Assembly: GCF_037975245.1 (NCBI RefSeq) | Contig: NC_092562.1 | Span: 16,610,521-16,674,520, forward strand | Direction of reading: 5' to 3' | From: Apostichopus japonicus | Taxonomy: Eukaryota; Echinodermata; Holothuroidea; Aspidochirotida; Stichopodidae | Length of the DNA: 64,000 nt | In this document: positions 33,301 through 53,786 of the stretch, one piece after another | Layout of the letters: each line of letters opens with the position of its first letter | Position numbering within the stretch: the stretch's first letter is position 1 | Notes under the pieces: model-generated | What the model was told of the DNA's origin: nothing | Seen by the model: the letters and a program-made list of their open reading frames with translations, nothing else | Database searches by the model: none | Program-made: the position numbers and the translations under genes

Positions 33301-36300
33301 TAGATTACGAGTGCTATTATTCCCTCATATATGCTATTAAATGGTTTGTTTCTGTCGAACCATCTACAGGCTGAATTGGACGCTGCTTTGAAAGAGGCTG
33401 GTGACAAACTGGTGATTGTGGATTTCTACGCTGAATGGTGTGGTCCGTGCAAGAGGATCGCTCCAGACATTAAGGTAAGTTCTTATAAGTTTGAGCAAAC
33501 CAGGATTTTGCTTGAGCAATTTTGGCAGTTCAGGGAATAAATTTAGTGTTTCATTTTGGAGAAGCAGTTTTTGAAGGGTCTGAAGTGATAACATGTTATG
33601 ATTCCTGTGTACAGTTACAAATACTGCTAGATAGGTCTCTGCGCTTGTATACAGTCTATAGCAACTTGTCCATTTTGCACAGCATTCGTGTTGCCATATC
33701 GGATAAATTATTTCCTGCGGTGATGTCTGAAGGCATAGTACCTCTTGGTACATCTGAAATATAAGTGTACAGTAATACTATAGATATTTACAAAAGGTCT
33801 ACAAAGAGTGTGATTATTGTACAAGTCTGTATTTGTAAAATTGGCAAAACTGCATGGGTGTGATCAACCTCTTTGCATGAATGCTCACAAATTCCAGATC
33901 AGATCCATCAATTGCGATGTCCATTTCAGAGGAGGATTCTTATCTCGCAATAGCAATCAACATTGTACGTTGAAGTCGTGAACGGCTGGGGAACACTTGA
34001 TCCCGAGATCTCTGGTTAGCGACCCCGGTCAATTCCACTTAAACACAGTGTGACTCAAGTCTTGAATTATGCGGCTTTGCTGTACGTCTGTCGTAGTAAC
34101 TACAGTAGCTAATTGATTTGTAAACAATCTTCATGAATCATGACCTTTACGTGTTTGCATAATACTCCTTCATGTTGACCCTCCGCCCATTCTCAAATGT
34201 TGAATGTGTCGGCGCTTGGCTTTGTTACATGATACCCAAGCGCGAAAGTCATATCCTGATCCCTGTTGCATCCTCCAATGTGATTAAGGCCTCTGTATTA
34301 TACCTTGGCATGGATTGATCTAGTAGCCATCTTAGTTGATTGGAAGGCATCATGGTGGGGTGTGGCACCAAAGGAGCACCCATAAGATGATACACATGTG
34401 ATTGTACATTGTTATATCTGTAGTCCCAAGATATTCAAGTCTGTATGTATCATTTAAACTGTAAATAGAATCATATATGATTCTGTATTAACTGCAATAG
34501 TGCAGTACAGTGCTGCCAGATTAAAGTTTCTGTAGAATAATGTCATGGTGCACCCAGGGCAGTTCCACGAGTACCCGTACGGTATGTCACGTGTCAGGCC
34601 GCATGTATAATTCTGTTTTTCTTTCTTTCTTTTCCAAAGAAACTTGCTGAAGAACATACCGACGTTGTCTTTCTCAAAGTCGATGTAGATGAAGCAGAAG
34701 TAAGTCCATACTCTTTTAAGCCATCCTCCAATATCGGCTCGTTATAAAAAACATGTCGAAATGGTCAATCAGCCTATAACAAAATTATGGTAGAGAATAT
34801 CGATCTGTTTCCGTTTTCAAGATCTTTACCTTTCAATCAAAGTGTTTTAATAATACTTCATTCCTCTCTTACCTGTCTCCCATACATATGCACTCTAGTC
34901 TTGCCAAGCCGAAGAACTGGTGACGTTCTTGCTCTGGACCACCGATTACCCTGACTTCTTACAATTCAGAAGCCTTACACATAAATTTACCAGATTATCA
35001 TCCATTCATTTGAAGATATTTACCTATCAAAACAAAGCAAGTGTTCTGTAAGACCCTCCCTTCCCCCCCCCCCCCCCCAAAAAAAACAACTCAGACTGTA
35101 TGAGGACATTTTTTCCTCAGTTCCAGGCCTACGAGTGAACTTTTTAGCACTGTACTCCCTCTACGGCTAAATTTTCAAAGGAATGAAAGTGACAAATGAC
35201 CTGATGAAATTTAAATTAAATGTGCTTTATCATACCTGTATGTGCTTGACTTGATACTTTGATCTGTTGTTATATCTAGGATGTCGCAGCAGCTAAGGGA
35301 ATTGAAGCAATGCCGACATTCCACTTCTACAAATCTGGAGATAAGGTAAGAAACTGTTCAATAATCCTTCGGCGGTAGAGTCAACGAATATGATCAAAGT
35401 TGAAGTCTTGTCCAAACATTCTTTGTTTGGTAAACCCTCTTTTCACCTCGATAATCTAGGCGACCCTCTCTGCGGGGGAATGTTGTGGTCTGGGAATGTG
35501 GGCCTACTGGCAGGAGGCATGCCCCCCCCTCACATTTTGAGTTATCCAGTAGTTTTGCAACTTTTGGAGTAAGTGATGTTCAAGAGGTTTCCACTTTTTT
35601 TCACAAAATATTGGCAATGTGCTTGCTCGCCTCCAAATTTTTGGCAACCCCCAGTTTGAAATACTCAGTTAATTCTTTAGATCATAACCACAAGAGAAAC
35701 ATGATTTTGATCATCATTTCCTGGTTACCCAATCAAGATTATGAGAGTGAACCATGATCTTGCTCGCAACCACATAAGAGGATTAGGATCTGGGTGCCAT
35801 CAGATCATATAACAATCTCAACAATCCCATGTGAACACACTGTTGATAGCTTGCTCCCCTTGATACAGTGCAGTTTGCCACTTAATAATATATGTAGTCG
35901 GAATGTTAGCACATTCCATGAAATAATTGCTTCCTGTACGTATGTTTGACCTTTATTTTTCTATCGATACCCTTGAATTGATTTTTGATAGCTTCCCTTG
36001 AAACTGAAACAGTTTGCGACTTTATAACATAGTTGGAATGTGACATAATTTCTTTCTGTATGTTGACCTTCCTCTTTCGATTGCAAGAAAGGAACAATTA
36101 AGATTCTAAATATTTTAAAAGAAGAAGAAAAAATTCCTAAGCTGTTAGTCATGATGCTAACTGTAGCCCAGAAATTTTGAGGTAAAAAGTCCAAATTTTG
36201 TGGCAGAAAGTCAATTCAATGTCCCCTACGGGCCACTGTATGACGCCGCCAATTCAGGATGAATTATTATCAAACCCACTGGGTCCCTTTCTTCTATTGT

Positions 36301-36384
36301 CTGTTTTGTTTGTCTTTTCAGGTAGTTGAGTTTACAGGAGCTAACTTAGAACAACTGAAGAAACATTTGGACGAGCTGAAGTAA
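27319..36384 (+). CDS. TXN: Thioredoxin, 5 exons, 106 aa
   Basis: A small cytosolic dithiol-disulfide oxidoreductase, kept reduced by NADPH-thioredoxin reductase. Coding exons: 27319-27345, 33370-33474, 34640-34699, 35280-35345 and 36322-36384. All are phase 0 with GT-AG borders, giving 321 nt and 106 aa, the size of animal cytosolic thioredoxins. Landmarks: buried Asp27, active site W32-C33-G34-P35-C36 followed by K37, cis-Pro76 in MPTFHFY, and a terminal helix ending [18 protein letters not shown] as a separate 9-codon exon fits the first beta strand of the family. Intron 1 is 6 kb and holds two DNA elements. Intron 2 and the rest show no other gene. No targeting peptide is seen, so the cytosolic form is favoured over the mitochondrial one. 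Confidence 0.95.
28300..30013. mobile_element. hAT-like element with perfect 8-bp target duplication (thioredoxin intron 1)
   Basis: The left end is TAGTGTTTACACGGGT and the right end (minus strand) is TAGTGTTTGCACGGGT, 15 of 16 matching. GTACATGT flanks both sides exactly (28292-28299, 30014-30021). Near both ends lie GGGTACCCG palindromes. 1714 bp, with no transposase frame. Four tandem diverged units, each with CACATGGTAGCCTAACACCAC-like text, start near 29401, 29533, 29661 and 29831. Confidence 0.88.
31316..32294. mobile_element. TTAA-bounded TIR element (thioredoxin intron 1)
   Basis: Left TTAAAAGGATTGTCTGGTGG, and right, read on the minus strand, TTAAAGGAATTGTCTGGTGG. These are about 20-bp inverted repeats with TTAA at both extremes, the piggyBac-type signature. 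979 bp; short open frames inside show no transposase features. Confidence 0.75.
33221..33246 (+). repeat. (TA)n microsatellite
   Basis: About 12 TA dinucleotides in thioredoxin intron 1, roughly 120 bp before exon 2. Confidence 0.9.
33370..33474 (+). CDS. TXN: Thioredoxin exon 2: WCGPC active site
   Basis: The acceptor is CATCTACAG, the donor is ATTAAG|GTAAGT, 35 codons in phase 0. It encodes [19 protein letters not shown] with both redox cysteines. Confidence 0.96.
34640..34699 (+). CDS. TXN: Thioredoxin exon 3
   Basis: The acceptor is CTTTTCCAAAG, the donor is GCAGAA|GTAAGT, 20 codons. It encodes [20 protein letters not shown], the alpha-2/beta-3 segment of the fold. Confidence 0.94.
35280..35345 (+). 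CDS. TXN: Thioredoxin exon 4: cis-proline
   Basis: The acceptor is TATATCTAG, the donor is GATAAG|GTAAGA, 22 codons. It contains the [10 protein letters not shown] loop with the substrate-binding cis-proline. Confidence 0.95.
36322..36384 (+). CDS. TXN: Thioredoxin exon 5: C-terminal helix
   Basis: The acceptor is GTCTTTTCAG. It encodes [20 protein letters not shown] and ends in TAA at 36382-36384. Confidence 0.95.
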   Translation, partial: VVEFTGANLEQLKKHLDELK

Positions 36385-39300
36385 TTGTCTTGACATATTC
36401 CTGAAGTGCACCAAACCTTCTCCTATGGGTTCGGTAAACTATGAGGTGGCAATAGTTATGAGACCGCCCTCTTTTTTCCACATCTTGTATATTTCACTGG
36501 AATTTTGTTTTAGTTGTTCTTCCATGTAGTCTAAGAATTGGGTTTATGAGAGGATATTCATTCCTATATTTTTCAACATATTGTTTTAGATTCTTTACTC
36601 TCTCATGACTGTAGAGTGTGTAGGTTCAGCCAATGAGAACACGACTAACCTTGATTGCCATGGAAACTACCTTTCCCGCTCTTTTCTGTTTTAGTTGTAC
36701 GTTGAGCCGGTGTGCTTTTCTGATTTACTGTTGGATTGTTAACCTAGTCGAAATTGGTAGCATACCCTTATCAAGTCAATTTTATGAATGAATTTTGAAA
36801 ATCTTTTTTTTCTATTTGATGACGTACTGTAAATGTAGTCATGAGTTTGCTCATAAGATCAGGGTCGGACCGTGACAACGCTGTTTATGGGGTTACCTTT
36901 TGTGACTTTGTTATTCTACAATGGGGAAGCTTGGTGTTACTCATGAAGATACAGACAGACAGACAGACAGACAGGCAGACAGACAGACTTCGGTCTTGAA
37001 ATAATGTTATGCAAGTTTTAAATGACTCTTTATTCCTTTTATAAAGCATGAACCAGGGTTAGATTTTAATTATCCTATCACTTGGCAGCTGGCTGCATCA
37101 CTCCAGTAACGAAAAAATTGAGGTCTTTCATCTTACTCCATCTTCTCTGATGGACAGTAACACAAAAACTTATTTAAGTTTTGGGCAGCCGTACAAATAT
37201 TAGTTACCTACTATAACATTTCATCAAAAACTTCTTTCGTTTCTTTGCTTTGTATCTTTGGTAAAAATTCCTGTCGTTGAATTCGGAATGTGTTCTTGTT
37301 TGATAAATGCCATTGTTATATATGTGCCTCCTAGCGGAATTCTCAAAGCCAAAGCAAGATTATATTCTTTGCTTAGATTATAATGAAGTATTGTTCCATA
37401 TGTTCTTAGTCTTCGATATCGAATCTCCGTTCGTAAACATCAGACGTCCCAGGCTTTCAATATGGAATTTTTATCTGACAAGTGTCAGCTCTATTAAAGT
37501 ATATCGATTCTTATCAAATTATATCAAATTTTAAGGAAAAAAGGCCATGTTCAGTCTTCTATGTATACTTCTCGTTCTTGTTATGGACTCCCTGTTTAAT
37601 ATGCAATCATGTTAAGAAACGAATAATTCAGTTACTATAGACATGTAGTTACATCTGTCCTTTGATCATGCCTGCCAATAAATTTGAATGGAAGATGCAG
37701 GCTTGCATCAGAAAAGTCTTGTCGCAAGTCTGTCTTGGTGGCGAGCATGCGAGCGATTGTACGAAAAATATCTCCATAGCGAAGATCACAACAGTTGTTG
37801 GATATTTCATTAACAGGGTGTTACTTTGAACGAGCCATGCTGTAATCATTGTTTCAACTAATCATGTTTTATTTTAGTCCTTGTTAATTTTAACGCAGCT
37901 GAGAAAGAGGTGTTGAATTGAGTCTTATCGAAAGTTAAGACTCCTCGATATGAATAAGTGGAGACTCTGGTCTCAAATTTTCCTTTTTTCTTTCATTTTT
38001 CCCTTCAAATTATGCAGGATTTCAAACAATTATTGAAAAGGTTCGGTCTCCAAAGATAAAAATTGTGATAATTTTGTTCAGAGGTATGGTAAGAATCCCC
38101 TTAAAGGAGAAGGACAAAACTAGTCGCCATTGACAACAAAAAAACACAACCCTTTGCGGCTCTTGGATAACTCAATATCCCGGCTTCCAAGGTGATTTTG
38201 GTATTCTGTGGAGTAGGTTCCGGTAGAGCTTTGTAGGCAATCGTTTCATTTTGAATAAAAGGAATAGATCAACTAAGCACATCCTACCTTAACATCCACA
38301 GTATGAAAACAGGAAAAAGCAAATTAATTTCATGGATATAATTTTGTTCATGTCCCTCGTAGGCGATGGCAATAAAATGATTAAACGGGGATGGCCAACT
38401 CTTATCTTGGAAATCATGCCGTTTTATTTCAATGCTAGCCCTTTGTCTCATTTCATTTAAGGCCAAGTTGGTTAAGTACTCTGTCACACCTTCATCCCTG
38501 TGAATTATTTCAAAACAGGTGGTCGCTCTTTCAAACATTTGTTTTCATTCGTGGTGGAAATCTGATTGAAGATAAAACATGTAGAGACCAATTGACCATT
38601 TTGTAGGAAAAGAAAAATGTGTGTTTTGGAATACCTTGATCATTGTTATTATCTTGAAAATGATACCAGCCAATGATGTCCATGGATTATTGGTTCAGTT
38701 AAAATCCTGCCATCCCTCATTCTCTATTTCCAGTGTAACATAGGCTTTAGCCTGCCACATTTGTGTATCCCAGCTTTCTTTGTGAAGTTTCAAATATTAG
38801 TATATTGATAGTTAGAAAACCACTGTGCCTTTTTAAAAATGATCTGTTTTAATCCACAAATTTGCAATCACCCCCATTCTATTTGGGCTACCCTTAAGTA
38901 CTTTAGTATAAAGTCAATATTGTAAGATTTGAGTTTTATGCTGGATATTATGGTATTTTTCTACTCAGAAACACCCATTGGGATCATGTTATTCTTCAGA
39001 ATTAAAATTAAATCATAAAGTAACACAAGTCCTTTTGCTTCATATTTTTGGTTACCAATCTCTGTCATTGGTTGTTTCTCAGGGAAGAGGTTTAAATAGA
39101 AACAAATGTACTTTTTTCCTCTGATGGAGTGCTGTATGTTCTATTTCATTGATAAAGGAATTACTCAGAACAATACAATGGGATTAAAAGCAGTGAATTG
39201 TTTTGTTTTTCTGTGTTATCTTTCATAGTCACCTTTGTGAGTCAAATATCCTCCAAATCATGCAATTGCTTGATACTTTGAATCCTTACCCCTTTTGGTC

Positions 39301-42043
39301 CCCATCCTTCCCTTCCCCTCCACCCCTAACCCCCTTCCTCTCCTGGAACCTTTCCCCTCCAGAGCTCAACCACCTCAAAGGTGAATGTGAGGCAAAATAA
39401 AACCAATTAAACCAGGAAGTTAAGTAGTTGTGCTTAAACATGGCATTGTTATTTGGAGCAATGAAGACAGGGGCTTGGGCTACCCAGAGCAGTCAATTAA
39501 TTACCGGAATAAAAGTTTGCCACCTAAGCCGTTTTATTTTTGAAAATGTCTTTTTGCCCTCGGCACTTCAAGAAGGTCAAATTTTGGTCACCAGGAGTGA
39601 CTGGAAACCTTGAGACATGGTATCTCAAAAGTAGAAGAATTAATTCTTCCTTCCTCCGATTGATGTTGCGGAGACGTCCAGGGTCACGGGATATGGGGAC
39701 AGGAGGGGCTGGGCAATTGTGAAGTTGTCTTCACCGTACGAATGACCCCTGATCATGCTAATGAATTTCGCAGTCTCCACATGCAGTAATATTCAAGTCT
39801 ACGTAATGTAACGATATACAGAGCAGATATATCCTACTTGCTCTTTGAAGGCCTAAACTGGTCTGAAAAGATCCTCACATTCCCCAATTTTCGTACCTAC
39901 TTCCATTTGTGAAATTTCACTAAACCCAATGCATGTTTTACAAGATGTTGATAAAAGATGTTCTCTAGTACTCCTGTTGTAATTTTTGGTAAATTTCCTG
40001 TTCATTTCGGCGGATTGATATAGATTCTAGGGAAGTACAGAAGTGTATCACTTTTGACACTTCTATGATGTCATACAGATATGTGACTTTGAAAAAACGT
40101 TGGCGATAAATGACGTCATAAATATTACGTAACTGAACTACGTCTGCTAAACCGCTGAACTTCTGCAATCAGACATTTTTAGTCCCCGACCTCGGAGTCG
40201 TTCGAAAAGCAGTGAATGGTTTGATGCTTCACTAGGTACGACACATTTACAAAGACACAATTGAACTATAGGTTCATTAAAGGCCTAGTACATTCCCCTC
40301 TAAAACAGTTCAGACACACAAAGTGACGGTCTTATATGCTTTACAATGATATGCGTTGTTCATAACGTGTAGGCTTTGGCATACATTACCACTAGCCTAA
40401 CTAACCTAGGTCAGACCTAATCTAAGTTAGTAACTTTGTAATAAAGTTATGAGAACTCTATGCATATTGAAATAATGAGGCATTTCCAAAATCCTGTGTC
40501 TTTGCAGTATGCATGGAAAACGGATGTTAGCCTATGGGCCTAACTTTAGGGAATACCACTGTAGGCCTGAATTAATCTAACTTGGACTGAGCTCAAGCAA
40601 TGCCACACAGTTATTGCATCAAACGAACATGGTTTTGTGAACAATGACTGCTGTGTATTTGTTTAGCAGTTCAGTCATACTTTCAAAACAAATAGTGATG
40701 CGGCTCTGGATAAATAATTCCCTGGTAGCCACTGTGGCCTAGATAATGTAGGTCCACTGTATGCCCTATATCATTCTTGTAAGTTAGATTTAGATACTTG
40801 GTTCAAAAGGAATTTATTCAAGACCCATTCTAACCAAGGAAGTATGCCTTGTCCTTCTTACACTGTATGGCATACACTGTATCCATGTTTAGGGACATTT
40901 GTGACAGTGATAATGAAGTCAAACATGCCTAGCCTCATCAAAAATAAGCATATGATAGTTCGTTTTACAATGATTCAGACCTGTCAACCTGTTTGACCCC
41001 AAAATAGGGAGAATAACATTTTTTCAGGGCCAAAAAAGAGGGAGAACTAGGGGGAAATAGGGAGGTTGGTAATTTTCAACTGAAATGATATAAATACTCC
41101 TAAATAAGTATAGTCTACTTATGCAATACAGTGAGAGAATCATCCAATCAGTGTTTCTTGTTGTAGTTTAATTTACAGCAGCTCGCTTCGCTTTCTACAG
41201 GGTTTCTTCAGTAGGCTTCCATTTGAAACAGGGAACAGTGGACTCTGGGTACTGTGACTTCTTGGCTAGTATGCTAGATAGAGTCCCATCAAGCTTGAGA
41301 CTTAACTGACTATCTGTCTTGTTCTTGCGAACTACACTGAATATGGTTGATTGAATGTAACCATTTGTGATATCATAACAGTAAAATTTCTTCCAAAGCT
41401 TAACTTTGCTATTATAATCGAATCAATTTATCCTGGAACATGATACATAGGAATAATACTGTCAAATTTCTCTGTGTTTTCAAATTTTGACCAAATGCAA
41501 TTTTTCTTTAACAATATTTTTTTTCCTCTTTGATTAAGTGAGTTAAATAAAAAAATATTAAAAATCACCAGATCAGCATTCACTAAGCATCACCAAATCT
41601 GACGATTGAATATCTTCAAAGTGCTAAAAGGATTGTGTTTTTGACCTAAAGACCTAAATATGTGCAAATTTCATATTTGTTTTTATTAAGCAGTCAACTT
41701 TAGCCAATGCAGTATCCCTTTAAGACCTGTTTAAAAAATGTGTGGTGGGTTTTCTGCCTAAGAGTAATTTGGCCTAAAAGTTGCACTATGATCACTTCAA
41801 CCCTTTCTTGCAATGATTATGCGTGCTACAACTGTGTGGAATAGAATGCCATATCTTTGTTCATAAATAAACCTTACCTTTGAAAACGATAGAAACCACG
41901 ATAGAAGAAAAACAAAAAGTAGGTTACAGTGCAGAACATTGATAGAATATATAGTAATTAGATCTAGCTGTAATTGAAGAGCTCTGTATTCTGTCATGGT
42001 TCTACAACTTTCCATTTGGTTTTCCTTCTTCAGAAATTCACAG
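36385..42043. other. Thioredoxin 3' UTR, intergenic DNA and upstream region of aminopeptidase O
   Basis: No internal coding exon is supported. An (AGAC)n microsatellite is at about 36952-36988. AATAAA at 37677-37682 is a possible distal thioredoxin poly(A) signal (ATTAAA at about 37494 is another). 39290-39360 is a dense pyrimidine tract. A possible TTAA-bounded element spans about 40274-41724 (TTAAAGGCCTAGTACATT against TTAAAGGGATACTGCATT inverted). The first coding exon of aminopeptidase O has a 3' splice site, so a non-coding first exon and promoter must lie upstream, but I cannot place them. Confidence 0.4.
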
Positions 42044-50265
<8,222 letters not shown>

Positions 50266-51540
50266 ATGGTTGCATTGATCAATAGGACATTCCATCTGCC
50301 AGCAGATCACTCACGATGTTAGGTTCACTTGATAGTGGCTTCACCAAGGGGTGGCCTGGGGGGGGCACGTGCCCTCCCCAAAAAAATCCTGCACCCCCAG
50401 GTGCCCCCCCAGAAGTGATTTGTAACAACAAAATGTTTTTATTCAAAGGACGAAACGTATCATGTTCTTCAGTAAAACTTCTGTCCACCGACCATCAAAA
50501 TAATCAGTTGTTTTCTCACTAACAAGGTCACAGTTACCCGGTGTGAATCGCTATTGCTTAAACTTCACTACTACCCTGCATGAATTTCAAGTTCAATACT
50601 TTTAATTAAAACATTATCAAGGCAAAAGGGTTAACTTCCAGTTTTATAAAACTTTTTTATCCGCCTCAATTAAAAACATAAATATCGGACAGATTAAGCC
50701 ACAAAAATTCTTGACATAAAGTTACTTCAAGTTGCAAAATATAGCACCAGATTGCATCTAAGGACCCTTTATTATCAAAAATTTCTCAAATGGGAGGGTG
50801 ACACCCCCTCCCCTTAGACCCCTCCTCAAGGACAGCATTCACAAATAAACATTGTACCCCCTAGTTGAGTGCTGTCCCCCCCCCCCAGATTGAAAGGTCT
50901 GGCGATGCCACTGTCTGTAGAAACCCTGTAACTGATTCTTTCCCAATAATCTAATAATAAACTAATCCTTATTAGTCCAAAAACAGCTCTAGCCCCAAGT
51001 CTTATATGCAAAGAGCTCTATAGGCTAATCTTGCAAGTATTGCAAACACAAAAAAGCTTTGGATAAAATTTAGCATATTTTCTAACCCTGAACGGATGGC
51101 ATAGTTTTGGACCTTGACTTGGCACGTTAGTCTGCCTAGTTCCCTTAGATACCAACTTAGCGCTACCTTGTGCACAGAGCAAAATAATTGTACCATGAAA
51201 CTAAACGTAGTTTTATATTGAACTAAAAACTAAAAGATTTTGAATCAATTTGACCTTAATACAAAGTGGATGCCTTGCAAAATAATGTCTTACAGTATGA
51301 GTATTTATGCAATTACATGTTTTATTCTGTTTTATACAACACCTAATTGTATTCTGGTCATTTGATTGGTCAATTGCTCGTTGATTGCATGCAAAATCCG
51401 CTCTATTCCACTCTATGAAATAGAACCATGGGTTATACTTTTTGGTAGCACTTTTTTCAATGGTAAGAGTGCAGAGAAACCTGTCTGTGCAAAACAATCT
51501 GTTGCATGAGTGCATTTTACCCATCTTAATATAATATGTT
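50266..51540. other. AOPEP 3' UTR and flank, no further gene
   Basis: The region 50340-50420 holds a GGGGGGGCACGTGCCC-type GC-rich palindrome like those in the TIR elements, so a repeat fragment is likely inside the 3' UTR. No coding exon is visible. Confidence 0.4.
50844..50849 (+). promoter_or_regulatory. AOPEP: Possible poly(A) signal of AOPEP
   Basis: AATAAA lies about 580 bases after the stop. A second AATAAA follows at about 50953. Either would give an ordinary 3' UTR. Confidence 0.35.
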
Positions 51541-51693
51541 GTATAAAACAAATAATGAGTGGTTTCCATTTGTTGAAAGATGTAATTTGTTCCATTCAAC
51601 TCGGCTGCGCCTCGTTGAATGGAACATTCCATCTTTCAACTCATGAAATATTTGCACTATTGCACGAATGGAAACCATTCATTATTTGTATAA
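51541..51693. mobile_element. Palindromic foldback repeat
   Basis: Left arm 51541-51600 (AATGAGTGGTTTCCATT ... GTTCCATTCAAC) pairs with right arm 51613-51693 around a GC-rich centre (TCGGCTGCGCCTC). The right arm has about 25 extra bases (51645-51670). It would form a long stem-loop. Confidence 0.65.
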
Positions 51694-53311
51694 TAATTCT
51701 GAAGTGACTCATGGTGGCTCATGGTGACTTGTACAAGTCAACTAATGACATGAGTGGTGACTCAGGCAGACTTTTGGAATTGCCTAAATGCTTGACTTGA
51801 GTGCTTTGAAAACAAGCCTGGTTAGACCTTCAAGAATACTTGGGCAGCCTATATCTTAGTAACGACTTGACTTGTGACAGCTGGTGGCTTCACTTGACTT
51901 GAGATTTGACTCAAGCGTGACTTAAATTACAACACTGTCGGACACATTTTATGAAGCTTCACCAAATTTCAGAAATAAAAATGAAGTCATATCTTTGCCA
52001 TGAAGGAGTATGCTATATGAAAAAAAAAATGCATACAATTTGACACGGTCAGGTCTGTTTATTTCAAATGGTCATGTTGGACCACCAGACTGTTCCTTTA
52101 ATTTAATGGTTTAAATTATTTCGTTGGCATATAGCCTTGCTATCTTTTGTAATTGGATATCAACTGTTCCGATCATGTAAAACTTGCTATTGGTATTCTT
52201 TGTATACCAGTAAAAGCCAATTTTAATTAATTTACCTCTTCTTTATGTAGAATGCTACCAGGTATCAAATAGTTCTTGCATTTCCTCCAGTACTTTTGAA
52301 AGTTTTTTATCAATTTTTTTTCCAAGACAATAGTGATGTTCATTAATAAGGATCGACCATGTATTATTTTCTACATATTTGAAAGTATAAACGCTGCAGC
52401 AATCAAACCATTTAACCAGCATTTATGCACTACTCTTAAATAGTGACCATCATATGGCCAAGCTTGTACATGTCTGAAATATTCCATGTTTTTTTTCATT
52501 TTTTTTCATGTGCAATTGATAAAATTTCCTGATTTGCTGTAAGACTGCATTAAGTAAAGCAACTGAATGTATTAAACTTCGTAGGACACTTTTTATGCCA
52601 TATTGATCACAATTTTAAAAATCACTTGAATATAGGTAAGATATTGATAAGATAGTTAATTAACCTGATCAGCTAATTTCTGCCTTTAGTATGTTCCTGG
52701 ATATTGAGACCAATCCAAAAATAAGTCAATATAATCATTAAAATAATAATAATATTTTATTTAAGTAATTTGCTACACCAAATATGTAGTTTTTATTTCC
52801 ACCACAACATGCATGACACTAGAAGGCTTTAAAACAAAACATTATAGGAAGGAGTCATAATGAAGAAGTCATTAACAAAATTGAAAATTTTTTAAGAAAA
52901 ACTAAAATACATTGAAAGAAGTGTTGTGATAGGTAATTTCAAGTTTTGATTGAATTAAAAGAATACAATTGATACTAGGAAAAAAAATCTATTTTTATAA
53001 TATTATTATTATGCTTTTAATAGGACAGTATTAAATGTAAATATTTCCAATGCAATGATACTGTACCTCTGTTTTTCTACTGAGTAGATGAAATAATGTG
53101 TATATAGATGACGTAACTCGTAAACGCATTACAGGTGGGGGGAGGGGTGGGGCGATGATCATATGAATAAAATAATGCCATTGCTGGTATACAAGTACTC
53201 AGTGTGGTTGCATGTCATGTTTTTGTTTGGGCTAATAGATATGATGTATCTATTATAAAGGATAGCTTGACAATTGAAAAGTATTGATTACCATATCCAA
53301 CATCATTACAT

Positions 53312-53370
53312 AAACACCACCATGGTGATTTATAACACCACAGTGGTGATTTTTAACACCAACATGTTGA
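53312..53370 (+). repeat. Three short units, each with its own palindrome
   Basis: Consecutive units share AACACCA...GATTT, but their central dyads differ: CACCATGGTG (53318-53327), CACCACAGTGGTG (53336-53348) and CAACATGTTG (53360-53369). Confidence 0.7.
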
Positions 53371-53695
53371 TTTGTGTTTCATAACCAAATTTCACTTTCC
53401 CTCATATCCACTCTGTGTGCAATGGTGAAGAGGTGTAGCAACTGCTGCTTCATTGAACCAGCACCTCCCCTCTCCCCCCCTCCCCCAAGAGTGAGCTATT
53501 GAGCCAGGGGTTTGTTCATGTTGTTGCATGAGAAATTGAATACCAAAATGTCCTAAGCCTATTTATTTCAGGAACAGCTGTTTTCTCCTACTTGACCCCA
53601 TTCAACCAACTGTATCGTGTACTTATCACATTTAAGGCATAGCATTAACAGTGCTTTTTAGATGAAGTAACGTTGAAGGGCACTACTGTACCTCT

Positions 53696-53786
53696 CTACC
53701 TTGAACTGGGGCACCATCTCCCTACCTTGAACTGGGGCACCATCTCCCTACTTTGAACTGGGGCACCGTCTCTCTACCTTGAACTT
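53696..53786 (+). repeat. 26-bp tandem repeat, about 3.5 copies
   Basis: CTACCTTGAACTGGGGCACC units start at 53696, 53722, 53748 and 53774, with few substitutions. 26 is not a multiple of 3 and no coding role is seen. Confidence 0.9.

Noticed and set aside
41996-42043. Longer N-terminus for aminopeptidase O from an upstream in-frame ATG
   Set aside because: A strong 3' splice site (CCTTCTTCAG ending at 42033) lies between it and the next ATG, and the extra residues are just the translated pyrimidine tract. The ATG at 42044 matches the family N-terminus.
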